The translations under genes and the position numbers were made by a program. The notes under the pieces were generated by a model. That model ran no database searches. It had not been told where the DNA came from and saw nothing but the letters and a program-made list of their open reading frames with translations. From Shinisaurus crocodilurus (lineage: Eukaryota; Chordata; Lepidosauria; Squamata; Shinisauridae), in assembly GCA_021292165.1 (NCBI GenBank), contig CM037879.1, positions 245,893,797 through 245,957,796 on the forward strand: 64,000 nt of DNA, read 5' to 3'. This document shows, piece after piece, positions 1 to 10,574 of this stretch. Within the stretch, counting starts at the first letter, position 1. Each line of letters starts with the position of its first letter.

Positions 1-117
1 CAGTCTTAAATATTTGTATTGCTATACACTGGTCATTGTTGAACTGCTATTTCCAGCTTGATGATGGTTATGGTTCCATGTTGAATTGTATGATGATGAT
101 GATATCTAATCGCATTT

Positions 118-215
118 TAGCCTGGCCCACAGATGGAATGCAGCCCCTGAGACCTTTCCCAGATTGGAATTTGGCTGAAAAAGGTTCCCCATCCCTGGAC
201 TATGTATCTGAACAA
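118..215. mobile_element. hAT-like remnant
   Basis: The sequence passes from GCCTGGCCCACAGATGGAA to AAAAAGGTTCCCCATCCCTG. That CCATCCCTG ending is typical of hAT elements with CAGGGATGG-type ends. No target duplication was found and the left end is unclear. Confidence 0.35.
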
Positions 216-789
216 AGTAGCAGATATTCTTCTTTACTTCTTTTTACAATTTTGTGTGGACAGCTAAGAATAGGCGTAGATACTTACAAAAAAGATGTCA
301 TGTACAGTGAGGCTATATAAATGGATTCATCAAATAATTGAACTTCTGAAATGACCTCTTCTTACAACCATTTAAATCAAATTAAGTTGCAGTACATAAT
401 TACTAAAACAACAGATGTTTCAGGCAACAATTCAGATGTAACTTTGCCATAAAATGATACGACTAAGAGCTAAGCTACATGTTCAGCAAAATCATGTGGC
501 AAGTTTTTCCTGGACTGTTCCTCTTGAAATTGTAGATGGTGAAGGTTGTAATTTGTGTAAATTTCCTTGCACATGGAATGTAAGTGCAACAGGGAGAAGG
601 CCAGGCTAGAATCAATTTTTGTAGTTTGCTGCTACTTTTAAAATGTAGGCATACATTCAGAATTGAAATTTGAAGGATTGGCAGTCTGAAGTAGTACAGT
701 GTATAGTGTGTTGCTTTTGCCATTCACCTCTTTGGAAAAAATGAATCAGATGTCATGGTTAATATAGGAGGAGCACACTGTGGTTGTCT

Positions 790-1085
790 TCTCAGAAAGT
801 GGCACACTTAGGGCATTGCCCTCAGAGGTGGCCCTGCACTTCTGGAATGATTTCCCCCCAAAACTGCTGCAACCCCATCATTGCTAATTTTTAAGAGAAC
901 TGTTAAGATGTTTTTATTTCACTGTGGATTTCATTAATTGTTGTGTTCATTTTTAGGGTTATAATGTGGTTTTTAATTGATATTTATATTGTTATGTATG
1001 TTGTATAATTCTGTATACTACCTTGTAAGGGCAATGTGTCCTGAAAGGTGATTTATGAATCTCGTACTAAACAAATAAAAGAGAA
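790..1085 (+). mobile_element. L2-like LINE 3' end
   Basis: A decayed frame with LWNDFPPKLL-like sequence is followed by a T-rich 3' region ending near an AATAAA-like tail. This is the layout of L2/CR1-type LINE 3' ends. The copy is short and old, and its boundaries are approximate. Confidence 0.4.
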
Positions 1086-1439
1086 CTCTTGGCCTTGTTG
1101 CAAACTCCTCTCTCACTCCATCATGGCACTGAAGGTGTGGGGGGTTTGTGTGGTAGATTCTTCCTAAAGGTGGAAGCTGAGGAAGATGCTGCATGAGGCA
1201 AAGTGTCTTCAAAGAGGCTCATGGGAATAGTCTGACTGGTTAACATGCAACTGTTTGAGCCACCGTTGGGAAGGCAAATGGAAATCTTGCTGAAGGTCTA
1301 GTCTAGTACAAGGAAACTAGAGTTAACAGAAGAGCAAACTGGCAGAGAATTCAAGGACTGTAGATTTGCCCTCAATAATCTCTTTTTTCCCAAACATATT
1401 CATATTAGAGCTGAGCTGAAACAAACTTTTTAGCTTATA

Positions 1440-1605
1440 GATTCATAGATCATAGAGATGGAAGGAGCCTACAAGGCTATCAAGTCCAACCCCCTGCTCA
1501 ATGCAGGAAACTAGAGGAGGGGTCTCCCATCCAAGTAACAACCAGGCTTGACCCTGCTTAGCTTTCCACGCTCAGACAAGCTGAGCCAGCGTAAGCCACA
1601 GGCTT
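1440..1605 (-). mobile_element. Dispersed CR1-like repeat, copy 1
   Basis: It shares long runs with 34652-34822, including TCCAACCCCCTGCTCAATGC and CTAGAGGAGGGGTCTCCCAT. The 'tcatagatcatagagttggaag' style of opening resembles the 3' part of CR1-type LINEs read backwards. Family and strand are inferred; the pairing of the two copies is directly visible. Confidence 0.55.
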
Positions 1606-2484
1606 CATTTTTGCTTTCAGAACTCTCAAAGCACCTTTGTGTTTTGGTGCATTTTTTACTGTATCCTTGAGTGTCATTCCCCCCACTTCCCCGCATCAGT
1701 CCAAATTGTGGACACAAGCAAGTGTGCTAACATCCTCAGAAGACTTGAGTTTGTGTTTAAGGCTCCAGGGAGCTGTGTATTCCTGAGCTTTGGAGCCAAC
1801 AGAGGTGAGGATTCCCAGAGTTCATCTGACAATGCTTGGGGAACGTCCCTGACCTGAATGAGCTAAAGCTTGGGCAAAATTCCTTTTTCTGTACAATGTA
1901 GGCTCTTCACCCATGTGACTGGTGATAGCCCGCCTACAGTCGCATGGCCTGCATGGAGGGCTTACCAATGGACTATGTCTAAGCTTTAGTTCAGTCAGTC
2001 AAGCTTGGGCAGTGATAGCACAGCTCCTTTGCTCCAAAGACTCTTGTGCCAATAGATCAAGAAGTGCACAGTTCCCTGGATCCTTAAGTCACCATTAGGG
2101 GTTCTATATAACTTAATTAGTGTTCAGGCACTAAAATCCACATACATGTTAAAAAATGGGGTCTGCTCAACTTCATATAGACATTGTTTTGTCTCATAGC
2201 GTGTTAGAGAGGTTGTAATGTATGCTTAACATTCAGATCCCAGTGGCACTAGAGATTTCTTTTTAATGAGGGGTCTTAATGAACATGTCAAGTGGTACTA
2301 AATGCAACAGGGTCGATTGAGATAAGGAACTTTCTTTCTCCTGTCGGAAGGGGTCCAACACATGAAGGGCTGTGCCATTAATCTTTAAGCAGACCTTCCA
2401 TTTGTTGCTGGGACCATGTTGGCAACCCAGACTATCATTTATTGTACTATCTTAACCCCTCCCCCCTTTTACACTTATGGGGCT

Positions 2485-2625
2485 TTAATATTTATTTATT
2501 TTTATTAGATTTCTATACTGCCTTTCTGGAACCAACCAAGGCAGTTTACAAAAATTCAGAAAACAAAAATCATAAACAAAAACCTAGTAAAACATTAAAA
2601 ACAACCTTAAAAACAATAACATATT
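2485..2625 (-). mobile_element. LINE 3' tail-like repeat
   Basis: TTTATTTATTTTTATTAG leads into a TTTCTATACTGCC motif and then an A-rich tract. Read on the minus strand, this is the 'ggcggtatagaaat plus (aaat)n' tail common to L2-type LINEs. It lies directly upstream of the NEDD1 exon at 2646. Confidence 0.45.
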
Positions 2626-2645
2626 TATTTATTCCCACCGCAAAG

Positions 2646-2793
2646 TTGAGCACCTCAAGCTCTGATTCCACAAATCTAAGCTCTCCACCATTGGTCAACA
2701 TAGTCAAGAGTCCTGATTCTCGAGAGAGGCTTATTAAGAACATCCAGGCAACTCTGACATATGAATCACCAATGAATGGTACTACCTCAGCAA
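2646..2793 (+). CDS. NEDD1: NEDD1 exon, fourth from the 3' end
   Basis: NEDD1 is a centrosomal WD40 protein that brings the gamma-tubulin ring complex to centrosomes and spindles. This exon encodes about 49 residues of the linker between the WD40 domain and the gamma-tubulin-binding C-terminus. It includes STNLSSPPLVNIVKSPDSR and RERLIKNIQATLTYESP, which I recognise from vertebrate NEDD1. The serine-proline pairs are the kind of site that proline-directed mitotic kinases use; that is inference. The donor is A|GTAAGT at 2794. The leftover A joins the next exon's GT to make a serine codon. The acceptor is less sure: AG at 2644-2645 is used here, and AG at 2649-2650 is an alternative. The sequence just upstream is a LINE tail-like repeat, so the exon cannot reach much further left. 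Confidence 0.88.
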
Positions 2794-2895
2794 GTAAGTA
2801 TAAATCATACTTTTGCGTTATGAAAGCTGGCTAGTGACTTAGCATCCTAATGGAATTTAAAAGGAGTATAATTATCTAAAGATTTTTTTCTGCAC

Positions 2896-2922
2896 ACACG
2901 CACGCACGTACGCGCACACACA
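2896..2922. repeat. (CA)n/(CG)n microsatellite
   Basis: A short imperfect alternation of CA, CG and TA dinucleotides lies in a NEDD1 intron. Confidence 0.7.
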
Positions 2923-3309
2923 ATCAGATTTATTAGAATGCAGTGCTATTGATGTACTTCTGAATGAGGATGTGACACAATCTAAAGTTTCTAACTCCCT
3001 GTGTATGGTGTGTCATGGCAATTAGTTTGTGAACTTTTCTAGGATTTAACTCTAGTTTCTATTCGTGAGCCTGCTTTAAATTTTGAAATCCCAACACTTA
3101 TGAGCTCTTAGGTAGGCAGGGTGAGGGATATGGTTCCTGACTCTCCTTTGCACTTTGTAAATATAGGTGATGATTAGAAATAATGTGACAGTGATATGGT
3201 GTGCCTGTAATGTCTGTCTTATGTGCTAGCCAGAAGAAAACTACCCTTTGGAGCCTCCTTTTCTTGCTTGAGTTAAAATGAAGTGCTCATATTCCTTTGT
3301 TTTGCATAG

Positions 3310-3466
3310 GTCCAAAGATAACGTCTGCTGTTACTGCTGGAGTTGCCAGTTCACTATCTGAAAAAATAGTAGATACTATTGGAAGCAGTAAATTGAATGC
3401 ACCTTTATCATCAGTTCAAATTCATTTCATTCAGAATATGATACAAGAAACTCTGGATGACTTCAG
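3310..3466 (+). CDS. NEDD1: NEDD1 exon, third from the 3' end
   Basis: This 157-bp exon encodes about 52 residues of NEDD1, starting with PKITSAVTAGVASSLSEKIV and ending with the predicted helix FIQNMIQETLDDF. The acceptor is TTTGCATAG|GT and the donor is TTCAG|GTAAAT. Its phase fits both neighbours: it completes the serine codon begun in the previous exon and leaves AG for the next. This part opens the C-terminal domain that in NEDD1 orthologues binds gamma-tubulin complexes. There is no stop or frameshift, so the copy looks functional. Confidence 0.95.
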
Positions 3467-3942
3467 GTAAATAAAGTTGTATGGACACTTTGATTATATT
3501 TTTAATTAGCTTATTTGCATGTGCTTTAACATAATAGCATTCAGTGCTGAATTTATAAACCTTCAGGTTGTACATGGAAGGTTTTTGTTAAAATTTACGT
3601 TTTTCTGTTTCATTTGGTTAGTAGGCCTTGTAACAGCATAATATAGCTGTGGCAGAGGCTGGATCTCCAAGCACAGGGAGCAGCAATCAATTTCTTTCAG
3701 TTAGGTAGCTTACCGTTAAGGTTTGCTTTATCTCTTACAGACTACAAATTGGAGGGCTGCATGTCACCACACTTTTTCTCTTTTTCCAAGAGATTCTTCC
3801 ATAGAACTCTCAGATTTCTCCAGTTCAAAAAGTAATGTAGAGTTTTGCACAAGTGATCTTGCAAGGAAAAGGGCTGGCACTGGCTACTCTATCAATGCAT
3901 TGCTACATTAGGAATACATTTCAAACTGGCACATCCACCAAC

Positions 3943-4717
3943 TAGGGATGGGGACTCGGACTCGAGGACTCGACTCGTGAGTCGGACTGAGTCCCTCCTC
4001 TGACTCGACTCGGACTCGAGTCCCAATATTTTTAATGGGACTCGAGACTCGACTCGGGACTCGAGACCAAGGACTCGTCAACCCTGGGCTGTTGACGAGT
4101 TCTGGCTGTGCCAGAAGGAGTGCGATCACCGGTGAAGAGCGCATGGAAGCGAGGCGCGCCGCTGCTCGGCCATATGGACAGCTACCAGGAGCGCAGCCCA
4201 ACGATGGTGAGATTTATTTTGATTGATGTGTTGTTGTGGGGGGTTAGGGTTAGGGTCAGACATTTTGGGTTTGGCTGCCTCTGCCTGCCTGTTTGGGGGT
4301 TCCCAGCCTCCTCTGCCTGCCTGGTCTCTTCTTGACCTGTTCAACAGTTGAATTGTCCAAGACAAAGGCCTCTGCCTGCCTGCTTTGGGGTTCCCTGCCT
4401 CCTCTGCCTGCCTGGTTATTTTGGGTTTGTCTGCCTGGTCTGTTCTTGCCAAAATCAGTTGCAGAGTTTTGAAATAAAAAGGCACACTTGTGCCTAGAAT
4501 TTATTTAAGCCACACATCTGAAGTAGCCTTATTTTGTTGGGGGGAAACCCCATTGATTTTAATAGGGACTCGTGGAGTCAGTTTTGGGAGTGACTCAGGA
4601 CTCGTGACTCGTGAGTCACCATTTTGGACCAAGGACTCGGACTCGGACTCGAGACTCAGGTCCAAAGACTCGTGACTCGACTCGTGACTCGAGACCAAGG
4701 ACTCTTCAACATCCCTG
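3943..4717. mobile_element. Non-autonomous hAT with GACTCG-rich ends, copy 1
   Basis: This 775-bp element is flanked by CCACCAAC at 3935-3942 and 4718-4725, a perfect 8-bp duplication. Its ends are TAGGGATG and CATCCCTG, a hAT-type terminal repeat with one change in the first base. Both arms are made of irregular repeats of GACTCG and its partner CGAGTC, so each arm can fold on itself and pair with the other. The centre has a CCTCTGCCTGCCTG-rich block and no transposase. A related copy lies at 23278-23858. Confidence 0.85.
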
Positions 4718-4730
4718 CCACCAACTAGAC

Positions 4731-4865
4731 CAGTGTTCTCCAACCTTGGGACCCCAGATGTTTTTGGCCTACAGTTCCCAGCATGCCCCAGCCAGCATAG
4801 CTGGCTGGGGCATGCTGAGAGTTGTAGGCCAAAAACATCTGGGGACCCAAGGTTGGAGAACACTG
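4731..4865. mobile_element. Palindromic hAT miniature element
   Basis: A 135-bp near-perfect palindrome starts CAGTGTTCTCCAACCTTGGG and ends with its reverse complement, GAGAACACTG. It is flanked by AACTAGAC at 4723-4730 and 4866-4873. The 8-bp duplication and the CAG...CTG ends mark it as hAT-type. Partial copies of the same family occur at 25814 and 60139. Confidence 0.88.
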
Positions 4866-4873
4866 AACTAGAC

Positions 4874-6097
4874 ACTCGAGCATTCTTTGTTTCCTTCTGT
4901 CCCAGGAAAGCTGACTAGTTTGAGTAGTCTGGTTGTTGCTTAAGAAAAGCAGCAGGGATAAGTTTTGCATTTGTGTCTTAAGTGCTTCCTTTGTTATAGT
5001 GATATCTTTGTTAGCCTTTCTTCTTGACAAACAACAACAACATGTGTTGGTGTTGTAAAATTATGAGGACATAATAAAACTTCTATCAAAATTAGGATTA
5101 ATTGAAGAAGTAGGTAAGCTGGTTCAAAAAAACCACTTGAATATGCATTTTGAAATACTTTTAGCCGATGTAATAATAGATTTTAAACAATGGTTTCAGC
5201 TGCCTTCAAATCCAGTAAGCTTCATCTGTCACAGTAAAAATCTACAGGTGCATCTGTAGGCACATAATATGAAGCTTTTATTATACATGAGTGATGCTAG
5301 CTGGAATCTGTTTAGCTGTGCATCTGGAGCAATTAAATTTTCTTGGTGCATAAAAATAAAAATGCCTGTTAAACAGTTTTTCAGGTTTATGGCAAACTGT
5401 GTTGGTGTATTGAGTTTCCTGGAATCTGAAATATTGTAGGTGGATGTCAGGCTTGGTTGCCTAATACTGGGATTTTCACCATGTGTTACCCTTGATTTCT
5501 CCCTGTTTAGATTCTTACTACCAGCCTTGTTCAGCTTATACCCGGAGCAATATATTCTCTCTCCACCTTGTAACCTGAAACTGTGGCTACTACCCCTCCT
5601 CTGCAGAGTGGCACTGGGAAGGAGCAACTTTCAGGGAAAATGGAGGGAAGAGAAGTGTTCCCCATTGATGCTACTTTGTAGAGGAGAAATGGCAGTCAGG
5701 TGTTTCAGGATATGAGGTGACAACAAAATATATAACTCTGCCTAATGGGGAGGTTTCTGTACCACTTCCAGTAAGAGAGTAGACAAACCCTTTGTCTACA
5801 TTCCAATTACCAGTCTATGACAAACATGATGCACTAGATGACTTACTAGGAACCCACAGCTGGAAATGCGTTGGAAAGGGGGAAGAGAAGGATCTGTGCT
5901 CTTCCTAAAAACTTCTTTGTTCTAGTGGTCTCCAGAAAAGATATACATTGTCATTGAATTGACGAAGTAGGGTAGCATGAAGTATAGGCTACCCTGAGAT
6001 TCTGCCATTTTGAAATTACCTTATATTAACTGAGAACTGGTGAGAAAGACTAGACTTGTGGACATGAATTGAAGATGCATGGCTTTTGTTCCCTCAG
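4874..6097. other. NEDD1: NEDD1 intron, no element recognised
   Basis: Intron sequence between the palindromic element and the 67-bp exon. I see no coding exon and no repeat I can name. A pyrimidine tract and CCCTCAG at its end form the acceptor for the exon at 6098. Confidence 0.5.
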
Positions 6098-6164
6098 GGA
6101 AGCCTGCCATCGTGACATTGTGAATTTGCAAGTGGAGATGATCAAACAGTTTCATGTACAGCTG
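6098..6164 (+). CDS. NEDD1: NEDD1 exon, second from the 3' end
   Basis: A short 67-bp exon between TTCCCTCAG and GTATGT. Its first G completes an arginine codon with the AG of the previous exon. It encodes EACHRDIVNLQVEMIKQF followed by HVQL. This amphipathic helix is strongly conserved in NEDD1 and belongs to the C-terminal region that binds the gamma-tubulin ring complex. It ends on a codon boundary, which matches the start of the last exon. The intron before it (3467-6097) has been invaded by at least two hAT-type elements. Confidence 0.95.
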
Positions 6165-6334
6165 GTATGTATAAAAATATAAAGAGGTGTGCATAGGTGT
6201 TAACATGTTGCAAATAAAAGCCCATCTCATGCCCTACATTGTTTGGTCTTCCATAGATCCTGGAAATAACAATTAAATGGAGACTATTAATCTGTTAGCA
6301 AAGATTATGCCATTTCTAGCCTAAGAGACAGTGA

Positions 6335-6680
6335 CCTAGTTCGCACAACATGACAACTCACAGTGGGTTGTCACCATGGTTTGTTTCAGGGTGGCTTGTT
6401 GTGATGTCCAAACCCGGTGTGGTTTTCTTGGCATGGCACAAGCCACCGTGAGAACCTATGGGTTGTTGTTGGGTTGTTCAGGGTGGCTTTTTGTGACGTC
6501 CAAACCTGGCAGAGTGGCTTATGCATGTTTTGTTGGAAAGGGTTACACAGCCACCTGGTAAGAGCAGTGAAAAACCAGGGCGCTCCTTACAGTGCCCACT
6601 GCCCCTTCTCCTCTAGCTCTGTGCTTCATTTGACAGCAAACGGGTTTATCCCCTTGTGAACCAAGTTAGCACAGCTGTGT
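6335..6680. mobile_element. hAT-like repeat with GGTTGTCA/TGTTGTG motifs
   Basis: It begins CCTAGTTCGCACAACATGAC and ends near TTGTGAACCAAGTTAGCAC, which are roughly inverted matches. Inside are repeated GGTGGCTT and GGGTTGT motifs shared with repeats at 7500-7935 and 10070-10322. No clean target duplication was found. Confidence 0.4.
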
Positions 6681-7499
6681 GTATGTGTGATTGACTTACC
6701 TTTGGGTAAGTGCACGTGCCTCCAATTTGGGACCAGCCTGATTTGGGAGGGGGTATCTAAGCTTCCCCCTTCCTGTTTTCATGCTGAAATTTCCTCCCCC
6801 CATCTCACAGGGGGTGGGGTGGGGATTAAAAAGAGATAAAAGGTCTCATTTCCCCTCTTTTTTAACCATTCCCTGGGGGTGGGTGGGATTTCTGCATGAA
6901 AATAGGAAGTGGTAAAGCTTAAATCCTCCCCCTCCCATGGGGGATTGCCATTGTCCTGAGTGGGGGGGGGGCTCTTACCCAGATTTAAGTTAATCAAGCA
7001 TACAGGCATAGCTGTGCTAGGAAGAGGAATGGGCTGTAAGGAGCAGCCAAGGCGGCTATTTTTTTAAGTGTTAAAGAAAGAAAATAAATAAAAACCTCAG
7101 CCATCTCATCCTACAAAGTAAGGTAAGCTCTCCCCACTCCACTCTGAAGATATGGCCTATGGTGTGTCACCCTCTTTGTAGGAAGCATCTCTAGTTTTGA
7201 AGTGTGGACCTGACAGTTTGCAGTGTCATTCACCTTTTCCACCCTTTTCATGGCTTTGCTTTACTCTTGACAGTTCGTCATTTGACAGCTGTTACTGCAA
7301 AGTAACAAAATACCCTACTTGCAGCCCTGCTTGGTCAGTGTCCATGGCTGGTACCTACAGCACTTTGACAGCAGGCACTCATCATGACATTGAGCAGGCA
7401 AGACTTCTCATTTCAGTCAACTGTGCACCCCTGAAAGACCGAATTTAAAAATAAAATAAAATAATATTTGTGCATGTTTCTGGCGCCTAAAAATAAATT

Positions 7500-7935
7500 T
7501 AGAAGGTGGTGAATCAGTGACGGCCACTCCAGTGTGCCACTTGGGCACTTCAGAGGGGCTGTCACTGGCTGAGACTGTGAAAGATCGCAAGAGGAAGAAA
7601 AGGAAAAAACTGCAGCGGCGACCAAAGGGGTTGCAAGCAGAGCGGGGAGAGGAGGTAAGGGGGCTTCAGTCACCAAGTCCCCTGGGATGTCTTCTGGATG
7701 ACCAAGGGGGAAGGAGTGGGGGAACAACCCACAGTGAGTCCAGTCATCTGTCAGGCACACTGTGGGTTGTTCCACGAACAACCCACACTGCATAGCTTAT
7801 TCGCAGGGTGGGTTGTTGTATTGTTTGAACTCGACCTATCTGTCAGCAGCAGCATGGCTTAGTGAGTGAATAACCAACTCATAATGGCTTGTTTTCAGCG
7901 TGGCTTATTGTGACATGTGAACCGGCCCAGTGCTA
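7500..7935 (+). mobile_element. Repeat related to 35480-35850
   Basis: The part from about 7680 to 7931 shares motifs with 35480-35620 in the opposite orientation, including a stretch around CAGATGA, the GGGTTGTT motifs and a TTGTGACATG..GAACCGGCCC end. It is probably a hAT-type element. Its left part (7517-7660) is GC-rich with an AAGAGGAAGAAAAGGAAAAA run and has no clear match. Confidence 0.4.
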
Positions 7936-8092
7936 ACTAAAACACACTTGTCTTTTTAGACTAGGTGCAGAATAGTATTGCTTAAGTTAAGAGAAGAATA
8001 CAACATTCTTCGGTTGAAAGGGAACAAGATTGTTTTACTGGAAAAAGTAATGATTGCGATAGCGTTACTATATTCTTGCTTGTTGCCTCTTA

Positions 8093-8177
8093 GGGTGCAA
8101 TCCCAAGCTTGTTTAGACAGCTGGAAGTCCTACAATGTCAGGGCTTTTTTCTGTCTAAACATGCATAGGACATGCCC
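8093..8177. mobile_element. Harbinger-like miniature element
   Basis: An 85-bp element starts GGGTGCAATCC and ends GGACATGCCC. TTA occurs on both sides (8090-8092, 8178-8180). Three-base TWA duplications are typical of PIF/Harbinger elements. Relatives lie at 10575-10682, 14482-14615 and 61741-61880. Confidence 0.6.
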
Positions 8178-8344
8178 TTAATTTTTAAAAGCTGTACATG
8201 CTGTGATTCTTCCATTGAATGATAGTATCTTCTGACCACCTTTATGTTAACATTAGGATTTCACATGAAAAATGCATAGGAGCAGATCTGGGGATATTAA
8301 CTTTTCTCTAGTAACGTTTTTTTACTTCATTTCCCCCCCTCTAG

Positions 8345-8449
8345 AATGAAATGCATGCCTTACTTGAAAGATACTCTGTAAATGACAGCTTAGTAGCTGA
8401 AATCGAGAGATTGCGAGAGGAAAATAAACGACTGCAAACCCACTTCTGA
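8345..8449 (+). CDS. NEDD1: NEDD1 last coding exon
   Basis: This exon follows CCCCCCTCTAG and encodes 34 residues plus the TGA at 8447-8449. The product starts NEMHALLERYSVNDSLVAEI and ends LREENKRLQTHF. Vertebrate NEDD1 proteins end in nearly the same way. The heptad-like spacing of leucines suggests a coiled coil. Joined in phase, the four exons seen here give 477 bases, or 158 residues and a stop. Human NEDD1 has about 660 residues, so this is roughly its last quarter. No damage is seen, so the gene is likely active. Confidence 0.96.
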   Translation, partial: NEMHALLERYSVNDSLVAEIERLREENKRLQTHF

Positions 8450-9100
8450 GAAGGAAATTCACGCAAGGAAAATGAGTTGAACTCTTATTATTGTGCTAAG
8501 GCATCATGATGTCATCTGGCCAATACTGAAATAGTGCTTAAACTCAGTATTTTTTTCTCAGCACTAAAGAACTTTTTTTAATTCTAGAAAAAGCAATAGA
8601 TAACAGATTAATACAGAAAAATGCACTAATAATGTTTGTATGAAAATGTTTTTATGGTAAACTTGAAATACATTAGTTGTAAACAGAGGCGAACAAGTGT
8701 ATTGTTAACCAGTTCTAGCTGTATACAAAGTGCCTTTATAAAAAGGGAAACTAAACAGGAAATGTATTTTGTATAAGAATTTATCAACCTCCTTTGTCCT
8801 GATGAATTTATTATATGTTTCAATATTTCAGCAACTTTTTTTACAATGAAGTCTTTCTAAGAGAGTGGGTTTTTTCTCTCCTTTGACTAGAAAAGTATTC
8901 AAATGTCTGGCTCTCGATTTTTTTTTCTAATTGTATATGCTCTTTTACTGCTGACTTATTTCCGTAAATGTTACGTTGTAAGTGTAGGGTGTAACTGCTT
9001 TTTGTTAAACTGAGTTATGTATTAATCTGCATACTTATGTAATTTAATGGTACACTGATTAATTTGCTCAGATTGAATAAACAATTTGTGGAGTTCTGAG
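8450..9100 (+). other. NEDD1: NEDD1 3' untranslated region
   Basis: AT-rich sequence follows the NEDD1 stop codon, with several T-runs and no long open frame. It ends near a canonical poly(A) signal at 9076, and the stretch just after the signal is GT-rich. The cleavage point, about 9095-9105, is inferred. No transposon is evident inside it, unlike in the flanking introns. Confidence 0.75.
9076..9081 (+). promoter_or_regulatory. NEDD1: Poly(A) signal AATAAA of NEDD1
   Basis: An exact AATAAA lies 627 bases after the stop codon. It is followed by TTTGTGGAGTTCTGAG, a plausible GT-rich downstream element. It is the best cleavage signal on this strand before the next repeat starts at about 9225. 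Confidence 0.75.
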
Positions 9101-9224
9101 TAAACATACTTGGCTAATAATATTACCATATTGCTGGCACTCAGTCTCGACCTCTAGCTGTTCAAGGGCAAGATGTTAACTGACAGTGCAGTCATAAGTC
9201 ATATTCACATTTGTCAATTTGACT

Positions 9225-9975
9225 TAACTCATCATCAGGCGATCACTCGTGACCGAGTAAGATTGTCTTCCGGGATAAAAGGAGGAAATTCTAAAGAAGA
9301 TTGTGTAGACTCTAGCGATGGGTCCGTAAGTGACTGTGGAGGCCAATTCTAGATCCACACAGCTTCCCACAGTGAGGACACAGGTTACCAGATAGAAGAT
9401 GGTCCTGTAAAGGATTCATTTGACGTGCTTTTCGCTTAGCACGTTTCTCCCTTTCACCTTGCACTCGGGCTTCTTCAAAGTCCATGGAACCTTTGTGAAA
9501 GGCCAACCTCCATTTAGATCGTTCATGGGCCAGAGCTTCCCAGTTTTCGATGTTTATATTGCATTTTTTTAGATTAGCCTTATGAACATCTTTAAACCTC
9601 TTATATTGACCACCGATATTCCGCTTTCCATCCTTGAGTTGGGAGTAAAGTAACTGCTTTGGGAGACGGCAGTCAGGCATTCGAACAACATGACCGGTCC
9701 ACTGAAGTTGGCGTTGAAGGATCATTTTTTCAATGCTAGTAGTCTTTGCTTCTTCCAGTACACTGACATTTGTTCGCCTATCTTCCCAAGTAATTTGCAG
9801 GATTTTCCGGAGGCAACGTTGATGAAACCTTTCAAGGAGGTGGAAGTGACGTTTATAGATAGTCCATGTTTCGCAGGCATACAATAAAGTTGGTAATACA
9901 ATGGCTTCATAAACCAGTGTTTTGGTCTTCTTACAAATATCCCGATCCTCGAACACTCTATGTTTCATTCAACTT
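9225..9975 (-). mobile_element. 5'-truncated I-group LINE
   Basis: The minus strand holds the last part of a LINE ORF2 and its short 3' end. After the stop comes a motif like ACTCGGTCACGAGTGATCGCC and a GATGATGAG-type tail. I recall this ending from I-group elements (Vingi/Nimb type). The element is cut off near 9975, as usual for incomplete reverse transcription. Confidence 0.7.
9312..9968 (-). pseudogene. C-terminal fragment of LINE ORF2 with zinc finger
   Basis: A 218-codon open frame carries the region that follows the reverse transcriptase: YEAIVLPTLLYACETW, then LQWTGHVVRMPDCRLPKQLL, then a basic stretch. It ends in CPHCGKLCGSRIGLHSHLRTH, a C-X2-C-X12-H-X3-H zinc finger that probably binds the element's nucleic acid. 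The reverse transcriptase and endonuclease are missing, so it cannot move by itself. The lack of stops over 218 codons suggests a fairly recent insertion. The Vingi-type assignment is from memory. Confidence 0.75.
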
Positions 9976-10069
9976 AACTACATGTTACCCTACTCTGCAG
10001 CCGTGGCTCAAATGATGCATTTAGTGCTCTCTACCATCTTATGACTGATTGGAGCAGAACATCAAACTC

Positions 10070-10322
10070 ACATTGACCTGGTTCACACATAACGGCAAGC
10101 TACCATGGGTGAATTTCCCTGCGGGGCTTGCTATTTTGCATTTTAAAAATTCAAACCACTGCTGGGAGCTTGTTGATACGTGCAAACCCAGCAAGAGTGG
10201 GTTTTTGGGGTGGTTAACAAACCACCCAGAACCCATGACCCATGACCTGTTTTCAGGACAAGAAGCCGCACGGGATATTCATCCACGGTGGCTTCTTGTT
10301 ACCTGTGAACTGGCCCATTGTT
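10070..10322. mobile_element. hAT-like repeat
   Basis: It opens GACCTGGTTCACACATAACGG and ends TTACCTGTGAACTGGCCCATTG, so the ends are inverted copies around GGTTCACA. The interior has GGTTGGTTAACAAACCACCC-like symmetry. No target duplication was found by eye. Confidence 0.45.
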
Positions 10323-10574
10323 AAGTTTCTGTTTGACTGTCTTGTGAGCAATCAGGGCTATAAACACAATTTATAAACTGGGTTGATCAGGGCTATAAAC
10401 ACAATTGGCCTACTTTTATCAGGCTTCATGTGACCTCTTTTTCCGTAATGAAGTGACATTCATGGTTACTTTATAGTAAATGTCCACATACAGCCTGTTC
10501 AGATAGTAAGGAAACCTGTGGATAGTAAGGGAAGAGTTATTGGCATGTGCTCTGACTACATTTTGAACCATTTA

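Larger units (their letters stand above)
1..2645 (+). other. NEDD1: NEDD1 intron sequence, no exon supported
   Basis: No stretch here can be tied to NEDD1 coding sequence, so it is probably intron. It holds a hAT-like remnant (about 118-215), a LINE 3' end (about 790-1085), a dispersed repeat (1440-1605) and a LINE tail (2485-2625). The rest, including 216-789 and 1606-2484, shows nothing I can name. Confidence 0.55.

Noticed and set aside
36..320. Open frame of 94 codons at the window start, considered as a NEDD1 exon
   Set aside because: Its middle part matches the pattern of a hAT end (CCCACAGATGG..GGTTCCCCATCCCTG), and no good donor follows.
1699..1804. Stretch between CGCATCAG and AGAG|GTGAGG, considered as an upstream NEDD1 exon
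   Set aside because: The splice borders are acceptable, but the encoded residues do not resemble NEDD1 and phase cannot be tested.
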